In this document: piece by piece, positions 11,178 to 23,083 of the stretch
Numbering within the stretch: position 1 is the stretch's first letter
How the letters are laid out: the number at the start of each line of letters is the position of its first letter
From: Ampelocalamus luodianensis
Taxonomy: Eukaryota > Streptophyta > Magnoliopsida > Poales > Poaceae
NCBI GenBank assembly: GCA_036346255.1
Contig: CM070639.1
Span: 32,890,165 to 32,954,164 of the forward strand
DNA length: 64,000 nucleotides
Reading direction: 5' to 3'
Position numbers and translations under genes: made by a program
The notes under the pieces: model-generated
The model's input: only the letters and a program-made list of their open reading frames with translations
Database searches by the model: none
Told to the model about the DNA's origin: nothing

Positions 11178-11500
11178 AAAATACCTAAATGACCATTACA
11201 GGGGCTGTATAGGACCGCAAACGTCTCCGTCGATACGGTCTAGGAATGCAGGGACTTCATCCTTCGCTTTCAGAGCAAAAGGTCTAGTAATTAATTTCCC
11301 GGTGGCATATGCGGGGCGCACAAAATCTTCCTGATTCGGAAAATTCTTTACATTCTTATTATGTCCCTGTGAATTGTTAATTATATCTCTCATTATCCTA
11401 AGACCTAGGCGGCATAGTCTATCATGCCAAAGATAGAAAAGTTCAAAGCTTCTAAATTCGATTTTCAAGGTAGTATAAGCTGCAGGTGCCTTAATATTAG
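11178..11500 (-). pseudogene. Copia GAG-pre-integrase (zinc finger) remnant
   Basis: The minus-strand ORF 11196-11468 carries LWHDRLCRLGLRIMRDI, the first half of the H-H-C-C zinc-binding motif, then GKLITRPFALKAKDEVPAFL and RIDGDVCGPIQP, the conserved junction between zinc finger and integrase core. The first cysteine of the C-C pair is not obvious (the segment reads V-R-P-A-Y-A-T-G-K), so the finger is damaged. The reading resumes as VLIDASSRW at 9971 on the other side of the solo LTR, showing that the insertion split one domain. Confidence 0.88.
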
Positions 11501-11559
11501 TGTAGTATAGCCCAGTTTCATATGAAGGAAGACATTATAATGCTATTTTTCACTTTCTT

Positions 11560-11880
11560 CATGTTTTGTAATGAGCAGGTATTCTGTACCATACTCTTCT
11601 TCAGTCTCTACGTGGAAACTGTTAGCGCAAATATCCTTGAGAGTTCTAGTTGATTCTGGGTACAACAAGTCTTCTTCAATGACCAAAGTTGTGCCCATTG
11701 GGAGTATAATTATGGCCCTTCCTGAGCCTATTATACAAATATCGCTGCCTGCGATTGTCGTAAGACTACCAGCATTCTTGCTGATCGACTAGAGAATTTT
11801 CGTTTCTCTCAGGATGGTTTTCGTTGTGCCGCTACATGCTAAGCACACTTCCTCCGTAGGGTGCCACACGCATTCTAATA
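11560..11880 (-). pseudogene. Copia protease remnant
   Basis: Read through stops, the minus strand gives C-S-G-T-T-K-T-I-L-R-E near 11820 (the usual active-site block is D-S-G-T), then a G-S-G-R-A-I-I-I-L-P-M-G-T block and L-L-Y-P-E-S-T-R-T-L near 11640, landmarks of Copia protease and its C-terminal linker. The catalytic Asp is replaced by Cys, and an in-frame stop follows. Not functional. Confidence 0.75.
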
Positions 11881-12027
11881 TAATGTACTTTATTAATATG
11901 TAGCAGAAAGCAAACAACACATAAATAAAATACTTCAGATATCAGAACGTAACTTGCTATTATAAATACGGGAAAATAAGTCTTCCAGGACTCATAATAA
12001 GAATTTAATGCTTTGCTCTCCTAGAGC

Positions 12028-12560
12028 TTGCAACCTTTATTCAATAATTCAAAGTTCTGCTTCAATTACAAACTACAAGTTTCTATAAAAGATCCAAGTG
12101 CAATGCATGCACTAGATCGAATCGGCGAAGTATTCAGCAACTTCTGCCTCAATCTGCTCTGTAGCGATCTTCTCCTCTTGGGCAACTACGGTTCCGACCG
12201 CTGCGATGTCCAAATGAGGGATGATGGAGCTGCTGCTGGGCTGTTCACATTCATAGGTGCAATTAATGGATGTCGATCCTCTGTGCCTGCAATGGCGAGG
12301 TATGCCTCATGCTGTTCTTTGCCCTTCTTCTTAGATTGGAAAGCATCAATAATGTGCAATGCATGACCTTACCCTTCTTGCTCCTCTCATTCGTGAGAGG
12401 TTTCATCACCTTGTAGCTGCTAGTAGTGGCTTCATGGCTAACATTGCTACTAGGTGACTGCGAGATGTAGTTCTTTGTTAGAACATTATCTTGAGCTTCC
12501 GCAACTTGCATAATGTTAATTAATTCGACATACTTCATGTAGCTGCCTTGACGATAGTTG
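12028..12560 (-). pseudogene. Copia Gag C-terminal remnant
   Basis: The minus-strand ORF 12263-12538 begins M-K-Y-V-E-L-I-N-I-M-Q-V-A-E-A-Q-D-N, matching the Gag segment that precedes the basic, glycine-rich or lysine-rich tail in this Copia group. A basic K-x-x-R-S-K-K-G stretch follows. No zinc knuckle was found. It lies between the protease remnant and the leader, in the order expected. Assignment rests on position plus modest similarity. Confidence 0.6.
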
Positions 12561-14384
12561 CGTGCGGATTACACTGTGTTCGGGTAAAAGGTAGAGAGTC
12601 TTCTCAATCTTCTACTCATTCGTGATTACATTATCACAGAGTTGAAGACTTGTACAAATTCTGTACAAATTCTGGCCATGCTGGGTCAGTTTTTCGAATT
12701 CCTGATTCGTGATGCCAATCATCTTCATATTCATACAAAATTCATAAGATTACTGCTGGTAATTTGCGTAAGATAGTTGCAAAATTCTCATAATACTCTT
12801 CGAACTCCCGGTTCGTGATCCCGTATTTTTCTATGCATTTTCATGATTTACTGCTATTTTCAGTGATTAAAAGCAATATAAGCAATCACAGATAATCAAA
12901 ACATTAAATACAATAAATAAATTGCATAGAAATAATAATAATAATAACAAAATTAAACATGCTTCAAATGCTCAAAATATGCAAAAAAAAATTTGGATTC
13001 CCGAGGCCATTTTCTGTTGGAAAATGACTTTTGGCAAATTCTGCAACTTTCAGTGGTTAACACGCAAAATTTCAATACAGAGAACAATTTACGGGTAATT
13101 TTCAAATTTCTGAGGGGTTATTCTGCAAGAATATACATAATCCTGTAAATTTCCCAATTCCCAGGGGGGTTTTCCGCAAAATTCCCTATTCGTGAAAAAG
13201 TTCTCATAATTTTCAGAATTACGAGGGTCATCCTGCATAATTTCCTTATTCGCATAAGGGTCCTCATAATTTTTCAGAATCCCGAGGGCCTTTTTTGCAA
13301 ATTTGGGATTTCCCCCTTTTTTCATTCGGATTAGTCTTGGGCCGGCCCTTTTGGCCCATCCTGGCCGGATCAAAAGGAGGGAAGGGGGTTCCTTTAGGGT
13401 TTCTTGCCTCCATCCCCATGCAAGGAGGCGGCTGCCCCCGTGCAAGCCTGCGCGGTCGACGGCGGCCGGCAGCGACCGACGGCGGCTTCCGGGAAGCACG
13501 AGGTGACCGGGCAACGGTCGGTTCGGACGCGCGCGGTGCTGGATGCGGCGGGCGAGTGCGGCGCCGGATGTGGCGAGCGAGTGCGGCGCGGATGTGGCGA
13601 GCGAGTGCGCGGCGGCGCGAAGCGCGAGAGCCGCGCGGCGGCGCGGCGGTCGGAAACCGCCGGCGGCGGTTCCGTCGCGGAGCGGCGCTACAGTGGTGGC
13701 GGCGGCGAAGCGAGCGATCGACCCGAGTGGGAGTGGCCGCTACGGGTGTGTGGGGCCGAGCCGGTTGTCTTCTTCTTTCGGGTTGTCTTCTACGGGTCGG
13801 CTGCGGTGCGGGCTGGAGTGCCGGCTGCTGGCTAGGCGGCGGCATGAGCGGGGCCACGACGGGAACGGTGCGGCAGGGCCCTACTCTTCATGGTCGGCAG
13901 CAATTTTTTTCTTGAGATTACTGTTCATTTGTGCAGATGTATGCGATGCAATACGATGTAATACGAGATTGCAACGGAGGTGTGGCTTCATGCCGGGATG
14001 TGCATGCTTGCCGCGTGCTGGCGGCGTGGCTCTGTCATTGCCTCCGTGGCGATACGTGATGGCGGATTATGTCAACCGGTAACGTATCTCGGAGGTAGTG
14101 ACAGCCGCTTGCAGGCGGCACCTTGCACATGGTGCCTTCACGCTATTGCATCTACAACCTACAGTACAATCATCATCTACTCTTTCATGCAACCCACCGA
14201 TCGGCTTGGCCGGCGACTTCAAGTCGGCTCGCTGTAGATTAGAGCGGATTTGCACTGTAGGAAACCAATCTAGAAAGCAACAATTGCAGAATTGAAAGCG
14301 ATCTAGAAAAATAATTCAATCTACGAGTGTCGTTCATCGACGGTTACCTTTTCGATGCGAGGAGAGTCGATCGTGCTGATAACG
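12561..14384 (-). other. Copia 5' leader and degraded Gag N-terminus
   Basis: About 1.8 kb between the Gag remnant and the 5' LTR. The part at 13080-13320 holds about four degenerate copies of a 60-65 bp unit containing TTTTCAGAATTNCGAGGG. The GC-rich part at 13390-13860 gives long overlapping arginine/proline/alanine ORFs on both strands, which I take as compositional. Next to the LTR (14366-14384) the minus strand reads CGTTATCAGCACGATCG, the position of the primer-binding site; it fits the TTATCAGCAC type seen in many plant Copia elements, not the perfect initiator-Met site. Confidence 0.6.
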
Positions 14385-14621
14385 TGTTGAGGAACCGCCG
14401 CTAGCGAGTCCAGTCCGAGCGATTACCTCGTAGACAAGCGTAGAATCGTAAGAACAATGCAAGAACATAAGAAGAGAATAAGAGATTGAACACAGAGATG
14501 TAGGGGGGCTTCTCACTTCTCTTTATTCCTTCATCAATCCATTACAATGAATATCACCCCCTATTTATAGGCTACGACTCTGCTAGGGTTTGGGATGATG
14601 AGCCCACCTTGGGCCAGGTCT
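14385..14621 (-). repeat. 5' LTR of the Copia element, main part
   Basis: Starts TGTTGAGGAACC like the left LTR and matches it until GGGCCAGGTCT, where a 4.74-kb solo LTR interrupts it. The remainder is 19370-19395 (ending TTCTTAACA). Minus-strand TATAAATA at 14562-14569. Confidence 0.92.
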
Positions 14622-17600
14622 TGTCACAGCCCCAACAATTAAAATGGATTAATATGTATTTCATTAGCATGCATTATTGATTTCAAATCATTTCCATAAT
14701 ATATTGTACTTGGAAAATCTAATTTGAGGTGAACATACACATCAAAATTCACATTTCACTTCAAATCAGTAATAAAAAGTTGTGATCATCATCTGGAATC
14801 AATTTATTTAAATACTAAATTAATTCTCATGAATCAATATAATTTTTCCAAAATTTTTGGAACTAGGTTGAACCTATTGAAAATTCAAACCAACTTAAAA
14901 GGCATACATTAAGTTTGAATTTGAATATTACAAGATATATTATGAACAGTAGGGTTTCATAATTTTTATGGGAACTATATACTCCCAGGAACCCCCACAA
15001 ATTATTTCATAATTTTTGGAATTTTATTTCTAATTCTTAAGCCTCAGTCAAAGTAGGGCTTTCAAATTTAAACTTAGTCAAACTCTGAAACCTAAACCCC
15101 AGCTATTGTTCCTCCGACCGAGCCCAAAGCCAAGTGGTCGAGCCCAATCAACTAAACGCACCTCACGTGAGCCGTCCGATGGAAAACGAACGCACCAGAT
15201 GGCGTACCCCTTCGCCCCCGCGCCACTTAACCTCTTTAAACCTCAACCTTCCGATCGAGAACTAACGGTCGCTGTTGGACCACGTCCTCACTCCTACGTG
15301 CGAACGGAGAGCCGCTGACCAGTGGGCCCCGTTTGTCAGCTTCGTCTTCCTCCTATCACCTCTGACTCAGAGCTCCAACGCCACGCGTTCGAACTTCCCC
15401 TTTTCGCCGTTGAGGCGATTCTCACCCCGTGGATCCACCGCCTCTTAGCCAATCCCCGAGCTCTTCACTTAACGCCGCTTTCGTTGCCGTCTTCGCCTCG
15501 GAATAAAACCACCCCCACGCCCGGCATTCTTCCCCACTTCTCCTCGGTTGACAGAGGAGAGGGAGGCCAGCTCGAGCTCTTTCCCCGGATAAGCCCCCTC
15601 CGCATGATTCCTCTGCGTTCTGTCTTCCTTGCCCTCTCCATTTTTGCTAATGCAAGTCGCTCGTTGCTTGTAGCACTTGGACCACCATCGTGCCATCCGG
15701 GAGCTCTAGAGCGCGCCCCCGAAAGACATCTTCGTGCTCACCTTGTCTCGAGGAGGTATTAAACTAAACCTTGCGCGTCACTAGATGTCTTTCGGTATGA
15801 TTAGGTTTTCCCCTCAACTAATTTTGGAAATGTCACGATAGCAACTTTAGGATTTGGAGATCTCTTCACTTTCGCCCTAAAGGGAACCTTTCACCTCCCA
15901 CGTTGATTTGGTAAGTCCTTTTGCCAACTCCTCACTCAAGTAGCATCCAAGTGTGGTCTATAATCCATTCCGATCATCCTCTCTTGGTTGTTTTGCTCAG
16001 AACCTCCTGTCCCCGTGAAACCGAGTTGGCCGACTTTGTCTTCTCCGGCTCCGGCACAGCTCCAGTCAACCTCCGACTTCCCCAAGCTTCCCACAGCTCC
16101 AGGTGACCTCCCTGAACCTTTAGGTAGCATAAGCAATCGCCAGGTTGTACTAAGGAGCTCGGTTTAGCTGCATGCACATTTGCCGTATAACCCGCCGCCG
16201 CTCGTCTCCGACTAGCCACCGGCACAGACCACCCCCAGCTCTGTCACCACCTCCCCTAGCTGCGCCAGGCTATTGCCAAGCTAACGCGACCACTGGTAGG
16301 CTCCGCCGTGGCGCGTAGCGCCGGCGAGCCGCCGGGCAAGCGGGCGGCAACGCGATTGCCGTGCCGTACGCGGACAGGTAGTGTAGCCAGGTGTTTATCA
16401 CCTAACTGCAAATCATTAGTCTTAAATGTTTGTCTTAGCCGCCCTGGTGTGTCACTTACGCGTGGGCCCGTGCACAGAAAACCCGTAGGATTAAATGGAG
16501 TGCGGGAGTCACTGACGTGTGGGCCTGAGCCATAAGCCCTGTGCACCTGCGCGCGCGCGTGGGCCAAGTCCGTAGACCGTGCCTCTGACTTAGGGCCCCA
16601 CCTGTCGGCGCTCATTTTTTTTTAAAAAAAAAACCTGAGGTAAATATAAAACGTACTATTTCTAGGGCCCGCATGTCATTGACCGTGGCTAGCACACGTC
16701 TCGGTGAGAAAAGTAGTAGTTCTTTTAGTAATTTCGAAATCTGTTTATTTATAAACTGAAAAATGGTATTAAGTTCTAAATTGCATATCTAATTCATTTC
16801 AACTCCAAATTGAATGAAACCACTTCTGGAAATTTACATTCTTAATGGACTTCCTATCAAAATTAGTTTCATACACGTCTCTGTAGCAGAGGGATTTAAT
16901 TGGAAATTTATTCATTAAAATCATTATCTTTACTATAGGAAAATGGACTGAAATCTTTAAAAATGCATAAGTAATTATTGGAACCTCCAAAAACAGTGAG
17001 ACCACTTTTGATAATTTTCATTTTCAGTGAACTTAATTCTAAAAATGGTCTCCACATTACCTCTGTCACAGAAACTATATTTGGGAGGACATAATCTTTA
17101 ACTCTATTATTGTTACACTATAAAAGGCTGATAACTTTGAAAATACATAACTAAATCATAAAAACTCCAAAAAGGACAAACTCAACTGTTTTTAACTTAT
17201 AATAATATTGCCTATTTATCTATGTAATCCATGTACTCGCCACTGTTCTACAAAATTTCACTTCATAATTAAATTACATAATGACGGCTTATTGAAATCT
17301 GAAATTCAAACCATTATAACTTTCATATACTAAATCAAAATGAAATAATTCTTTCACCAGAAATCATTTAAAATCATGATCTAACTACTGTAGAAAAATC
17401 ATGCATTTTTTAGCATTTTGGTTTTTGAGTTGTTTTCTCGGTATTTATTGGATGTTATAATTATATAGATCCCGAGCATATTGATATCGACACTTACGCT
17501 ACTGAGAGCGAGCAGCTACTGTACCAGCAAGGAAAGCATCATTTGAACTTTCTTTTGCATCATATTTGATCCCAGTTTTGGTTAAGATAGTGCAATGATA

Positions 17601-19364
17601 ATTGCTTGCATGCTATTTTGATTATGTCAATATTTTTGTGATGTGTAGTTTAGTTATGTCCTATGCTTGAGGTTAATCTTGAATTATGCCAACTCCTATA
17701 TGCTTAAGATAGGATGTGTGAATTATGGGTTGTAGAATTGCTTAGCCATGCAAGTCTAGATACGGTAGTTCGATCGTCGGAATAACTTGCGGTTTTGGGA
17801 TAAACACAACTCTCATTTTTTGATTTATACTTCAGATCTTGTAGCTGTTTTATGAGTTAATTTTTGTCATTTTTAAATGAGCTTTTGGTCTGGAAAAGTG
17901 TTGGTTAGTGATGGTGCTTTGTGCACGAGCATTGGGTAAGTGGAAGGACTTGTCTGGACAATTGAGGACCGAACTTTGGTAACGTCGTTAATTCAAGTAC
18001 ACTCGTCTTTGCCACACACGGGTTGGGAGCCGTATGGTTAAGTAGGGGAGGGTTTTATTGTGTTAAGTCCTTGGTGGTGTAAGGGCATAGCGACCGTGAA
18101 ATCCTATGTTCTTTAGGAGCCGATGTAATCCTTTATAGTGTGCAAGGAGCGCCATTTCTTTTGTTTTGATTGCATCGGTATTTCGATATAACTTGTGAGC
18201 CCCTAGCAAGTGCTATCGACGCTTGTACTAGGCAAGGAACCATCTCACAAGGGGACTTAGCTCAATAGGGCTTTCTTGCTGAAAATGACTATATCTTGAT
18301 TTACCCGCCGCATACCATAGGAAGTATGCTATTTTCTGAGGCATCCGGAGGCTTACGGGCTAATCAAGTCGTGTGGGTAAGTAGTACACCCCTGCAGGTA
18401 TCAATCTATTCGAATAGCCGTGTCACGGTTATGGACAACCGCTTGAGTTCGGGAGTTACTATTGTTAGACTTTTAATTAAAATTGTGGTTGAACTTGGTA
18501 TTCGTCATGAACGGGTTGTTCATGTGTTTAGTACATCAAAGTGGGCTGCCACTTTGGTCTTTGTATGATTCAACTGTTTATTACTGAAATGCTTTATTAT
18601 ATCTTTACTTCTACTTCAAATCTGATTTTAAATGGGCACATGAAAAACTAGTATGTGTAGGATGTTAATTGTTGCGTCTCTTTCGCAAAACTAAACCAAT
18701 ATGAGCCATCCTTTGAATGACCCTTATGCATAACTATTTTTATTTGTGTAAGACTTATAGTACACTTGTACTCACCGGATGTTTCTTGGCCTTTTCAGGT
18801 GAGGAAGATTATGAGTATGACGATCTCGTTAGTGTTGACTTGGGTGACACTAATGAGTAGTGTGCTATCATTTAACCCCCAGTCGGTTGCCGATGGATGA
18901 TGGGCATACCACTACTGGTCTTTTGCTTTATCTATTTACTTCCGCTGCTACTTGATACTTTACTTGAATTTGGCCGGTCGGCCGTTTGTAATAAGCTGTA
19001 GACCTTAACTATTATGCAGTATGTCTTTTTAATCTCTGGTTGTATGCGTTGTATGGATGTAATCAACGTTGGATGAGGGTATGAGTATATTGGTCGTCAA
19101 TCTTGGGAGCCAATATAAGTCATACTCGTTGTTGATAAATTCCCATTTAACTCACTAAGTGTAGTGCTTCGGATCGAAAGAGAATCGACAATCATGTAGC
19201 GCTCACAAAGGAGCAGCGCACATGATCGTTGAGGCTCTAGTATTCGGCTAAGCCTTTCACTTGGATAGAGTTAAATTGGAATTCATTTACCGGAGACCCG
19301 TGATTATGTCCCTAAGGCCTTGTCTAATCCAGGTCTTATGGAGATAATTACCGGGGTCCCCACA
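14622..19364 (+). mobile_element. Solo LTR, 4743 bp, Tekay/Del-like, nested in the Copia 5' LTR
   Basis: Starts TGTCACAGCCCC and ends GGGGTCCCCACA. The 5-bp duplication GGTCT is present at 14617-14621 and 19365-19369, and the Copia LTR resumes cleanly after it. There is no interior or second LTR, so it is a solo LTR left by intra-element recombination. Layout as in the other Tekay-like LTRs: AT-rich start, GC-rich block 15100-16610, AT-rich block, then the conserved 3' part from about 17390 (with ACTGAGAGCGAGCAGC near 17500). ORFs in the GC-rich block on both strands have no recognised domain. Confidence 0.95.
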
Positions 19365-19369
19365 GGTCT

Positions 19370-19395
19370 GGTGGCCTGGGCCCGGTTTCTTAACA
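19370..19395 (-). repeat. 5' LTR of the Copia element, outer end
   Basis: 26 bp that complete the interrupted LTR; ends TTCTTAACA, followed by the CAAAC target duplication. Confidence 0.92.
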
Positions 19396-19469
19396 CAAAC
19401 ATCTCTTTTTCTCCTGTTCTTTCAGTACCCAGTGTTGGAATATTTTGCGGATTCACTAGTAGCTCAACC

Positions 19470-19705
19470 AGGGTTCGGTTTACCGGCCAAAAATCAGCAA
19501 TATCGATCTTACCAGACCACTGGTAAGACTTCAAACCGGTCAAAATCGGCCCAAAAAAATCAAATTTGATTGAATTTTGCTTGAAATTGATTTTTTTATT
19601 TAAAACTCAAAAAATTCAAATTTTGATTTGAAAATTTTGGCCCGATTTTTGGCCAAACCAGTCGTACTAGCCCCCCGTTAAAAATCTTGAACCGGTTTTG
19701 AAGAC
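19470..19705. repeat. Imperfect inverted repeat, possible MITE
   Basis: GGTTTACCGGCCAAAAATC near 19478 is mirrored by GATTTTTGGCCAAACC near 19643. Inside, AAACCGGTCAAAATCGGCCC is mirrored by an AT-rich TTTGAAAATTTTGGCCCGAT arm, and a third pair (CTTCAAACCGGT / ACCGGTTTTGAAG) lies near 19528 and 19692. The nested arms do not close on one clean pair of ends and no target duplication was found. Confidence 0.4.
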
Positions 19706-19766
19706 CCTATGCTCAACTTGTGGATTTCTGATATGATTTTGCAAGCCAAACAGGTATTTGGAGATC

Positions 19767-20060
19767 ATTTTTCATGGAGATATTTGTCATAACTTCTTGG
19801 CGGATTTGAAAGAGGAGGATTGGGAAGATATTTGAGCACAAAACACCTCTTATGTCAGCCTGGAAAAGGATTTTTGTGCTAGAAGTTACCCTACATATGC
19901 ATAGGGTAAAAGATTTTTCATGGAGATATTTGTCATAACTTCTTGGTGGATTTGGAAGAGGAGGATTGGGAAGATATTTGAGCACAAAACACCTCTTATA
20001 TCAGCCTGGAAAAGGATTTTTGTGGTAGAAGTTACCCTACATATGCATAGGGTAAAAGAC
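19767..20060. repeat. Tandem duplication, period 147 bp
   Basis: The unit starting TTTTTCATGGAGATATTTGT occurs twice in tandem; copies differ at only a few bases (for example GCGGATTTGAAAG versus GTGGATTTGGAAG). The minus-strand ORFs here are the duplicated unit read twice, not a gene. Confidence 0.92.
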
Positions 20061-20677
20061 GATGTCAAATCTGTAATGTTTAACTAGCTATATAATCTAT
20101 GAGCTCTCACTTGTGATAGTTTTACTTTTGTACATATTATAATTATTAATATATTACCATAGTAGGAGCCTCTCCTACAGTTCTCCCTAAAATAATCTAA
20201 AAATATTTCACAAAATAGTTGTCAGACCCCTGGACGTTGAATACTCGAAGTCCTTTTGTGTGTACTATACTAATCCTATGATCAGTGGCTAGTACACACA
20301 TCACAACATTGGCATTCACATCCATACATTCACATGTACAAAGTAAAGTAAAATAATACTTAACTTAAGCAATTAAAGTTATTACATCACTAGCCGACCG
20401 ACCAAATAAAAACAAGTATCAACAGAGTAACAAAAATAACAGCGGAAGTAAGAGTGATAAAAGTAGATAATTTTCAGTGGCATGCCCATCCAAAAACCAA
20501 CAGGCAACCAACTAGACACAAGTCCTAACAAGGCCCATCACCGAACCCACCGGATCCGGGTGTAAAGAAATCGTCGTCTGGCGTGGAATCGTCCTCTAAC
20601 TCTGAACAACAAATTAAGCAAGATTGAGTATAATGTGTAGTCAGTAGGACTTATAGTGTATCGTAAAATTTATATAA

Positions 20678-23069
20678 TGTAACACCCTAGCTATTCGGAA
20701 GCCAAGATGTCACCTAAAACATCTAACATACATCCATAATGCGGAAGAATTTGAATAAAATCAACTAATGATAGTATCAAAACAACCAAGACATGATGAA
20801 GGTATCCTTCCTTCACCATCTAATCTATTTATTTCGGTTCATTGATAATGAAAGTTCACATGCAGTAATAATTCAACATCAATGTGGAGAAGGTATCCTT
20901 CCTTCACCAATTATAAATTTATTATTACAGTTCATCATTTACGAATGTAAAATAGAACTAAATTTAATCTTGAACATGAATTGGATGATGTGAACAAGTA
21001 GTGCGTGTCTACTCCTCCCAAGTGAGCCAACATCGGGGTTACCTAAAATAAACAAACAACGCAAGAGTGAGTCCACGACTCAGCAAAGTACTGATAAAAG
21101 GGACATAACACACATATGAACAAGTCATCATCATAAGAGAATATGAGCATACATCGAATGCAAACTTAGGAATGCATGGCATGAATGAATGTACTCAAGG
21201 ATGGACTGCACACATGCTTATACGGTATAGCGAGTGACACACCCGTCGGTGTTCACTTAAGCCCGCACCTTAACAAAAGTGCGGGATCCAAGTCCTATAT
21301 GAAGAACGTTTCATATAGGTGTCCAAAGCTGCCCATCTTTGGAATTGATGGGTCTTACGTGCCCATCTGGAATTTATGGGTCTTTCAATCCACTCCGTGG
21401 GCGGGACATGACAATGTCCAAATCTGCCCACATTGGAATGGTGGGACTTACAATCCACTCCCGTGGACATAACATGAATAAAAGGATGCATGATATGAAC
21501 ATGAACAGGGATAATACCATCTCTCAGTATATACTCCACATAATGAAAGAACATAACCAGTTCAGCATCTCGGGTAACACAATATGTCACATTATATTCA
21601 TGTAAACATTCACAATCACAGCATTTAAAATCAACAAAGTACTTGCCTTCCGCGTTGCGACGCGTTAGCAGGCAACGATGGCGCTCCCAAACCCGTAGAC
21701 TCACGGCCTAAATAATTAAATAACCGAAATAAGAACAACATAGAGCCCATCATGAATTAATATTCTACACTACCCTCTTGCACACCCAAAACATAGTCAT
21801 AACCCGAATCTGAAATTCCAGCAGCAACATGGAATCCCATCAGGACAGCAGCACGGTAAAGACCAAAACTAATGATCTGGGACTCCAAAAGAGATGAGCC
21901 CAGATCCTACACGAGCTTAATAAATATATCTACAACTTTGTAGTTGATGAGATAACCCAATTCGGCCAAACTAAATTGCTAACTGTCAACGAAACAGCAG
22001 AACAGAATCTGGTGAGCAATTAGAACAGCAGAACTAAAACGTCCATAACTTTTAAACTACAACTCCGAATTGAGTGTTCTTTAACAATATGAAAAGGTTA
22101 TGAAATTACCTACAATAACCTAGTTGGCACGACATTCATATTTTGCCTTTAACAAAAAGTGGCACACGGGTCAAAACTAAAGATAGAAACTGACATACAA
22201 TCTGGACAGACTGACCTACAATCTGGACAGTCACAATGAAAAGTGCATAACTTTTGATCTGTAAATCCAAATGAGGTGTTCTTTATCAATCCTGAAATCT
22301 AGTGATATCACCTTCAAAATTTGGTATGGGCAAGACCTCTGAATCACCTTCTAACTAGGCCATATATCAACCTATACAGAGACTGCTAATTCTCGTCAGG
22401 ATTCTGGACAGCAGATAATAAATCTATCATAACTTTTGACTCGAAAGTCGGAATTTAGTGTTCTTGGCGGCCACCGAAAGCTAAGAACAAAACCTACAAT
22501 ACTCTAGGAGATGGGATCCTCTGATTCGGCCTCTAAGATTGCGAAAACAGCCGCGCAAACAACTGGACAGAATTGAATTTCCAACAGACAGACTTTGATC
22601 TAATCAAATTTAATTGGTTTCACTTCTACGACTAATCAAACAACAACAACCGGCAATCGTTACCCTTGGAGACACGCGTGCCGCTGAAATACCCCGCTAG
22701 ATGCTCATCTCCTCTTCTTCTTCTCTCTCCTCCACCTTTCTCCTTGGCCGACGGCAATGGGAGAGCACCACCAAGAGAGAGCCACGGAGTGCAAAGAGGC
22801 GCGCACCTGTAGCGGCATCAGTAGCGGGTGCAGAACACTGTAGCAATGCGTGCTACAGTGGTGGGCTAGGTTCCCCTCCTTTTATTAGTGGCCGGCCCCT
22901 CATGGGCTTCCTAGGCCAAAGCCCAAGCCCAGTTGTCAAAGAATTGCAGATTTTCCTCGTCTAAAGTTTAATTTCTCTTTTCTTGCTTCCTTCATTACAA
23001 TAAGTTGGAGTATTACAGAAAAACCCTTTTTCGTTTACTCTCCTCTCAGAGAAACATTCGGGTATTACA
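20678..23069 (-). repeat. 3' LTR (left copy) of the 9.15-kb element
   Basis: 2392 bp; on the plus strand TGTAACACCCTAGC ... GGGTATTACA. Contains the hairpin array 21262-21445. A TGGGCT/GCCCA-rich segment and AATAAAAGG box near 22875 (minus strand) are the likely promoter area. Confidence 0.92.
21262..21445 (-). other. Array of small hairpins in the LTR (left copy)
   Basis: Six inverted repeats follow each other: CCCGCAC/GTGCGGG (21262-21268, 21279-21285), CCTATATGAA/TTCATATAGG (21294-21303, 21310-21319), CCCAT/ATGGG (21332-21336, 21348-21352), CCCAT/ATGGG (21362-21366, 21376-21380), GGACAT/ATGTCC (21404-21409, 21414-21419) and CCCAC/GTGGG (21427-21431, 21441-21445). Homologous arrays sit in the right LTR (about 28035-28240) and in the solo LTRs at 44429-44590 and 58943-59032. 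Confidence 0.85.
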
Positions 23070-23083
23070 TTCTACCCCCTAAC
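23070..23083 (-). other. Polypurine tract of the 9.15-kb element
   Basis: GTTAGGGGGTAGAA on the minus strand, abutting the LTR start TGTAATACCC. Confidence 0.85.

Larger units (their letters stand above)
6487..19395 (-). mobile_element. Ty1/Copia element, degenerate, with two nested solo LTRs
   Basis: Bounded by identical 5-bp target duplications CAAAC (6482-6486 and 19396-19400). Short LTRs, each starting TGTTGAGGAACC and ending TTCTTAACA on the plus strand, lie at 6487-6757 and at 14385-14621 plus 19370-19395. A C-rich tract abutting the left LTR is the polypurine tract of a minus-strand element. Reading right to left the order is leader, Gag, protease, integrase, RT, RNase H, which is the Copia order (integrase before RT). 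All domains carry stops and frameshifts. Subtracting the two nested insertions leaves roughly 7 kb, a normal Copia length. Inserted 30 bp beyond the end of the element at 1-6456. Confidence 0.92.
19396..20219. other. Inter-element gap without a gene
   Basis: No coding sequence. It contains a possible foldback element (19470-19705) and a 147-bp tandem duplication (19767-20060). The right end ATAGT borders the minus-strand LTR at 20220. Confidence 0.6.

Noticed and set aside
13264..14082. ORFs of 140-206 codons on both strands in the Copia leader
   Set aside because: Low-complexity Arg/Ala/Pro sequence from GC-rich repeats, no conserved motif, and located where Copia elements have an untranslated leader.
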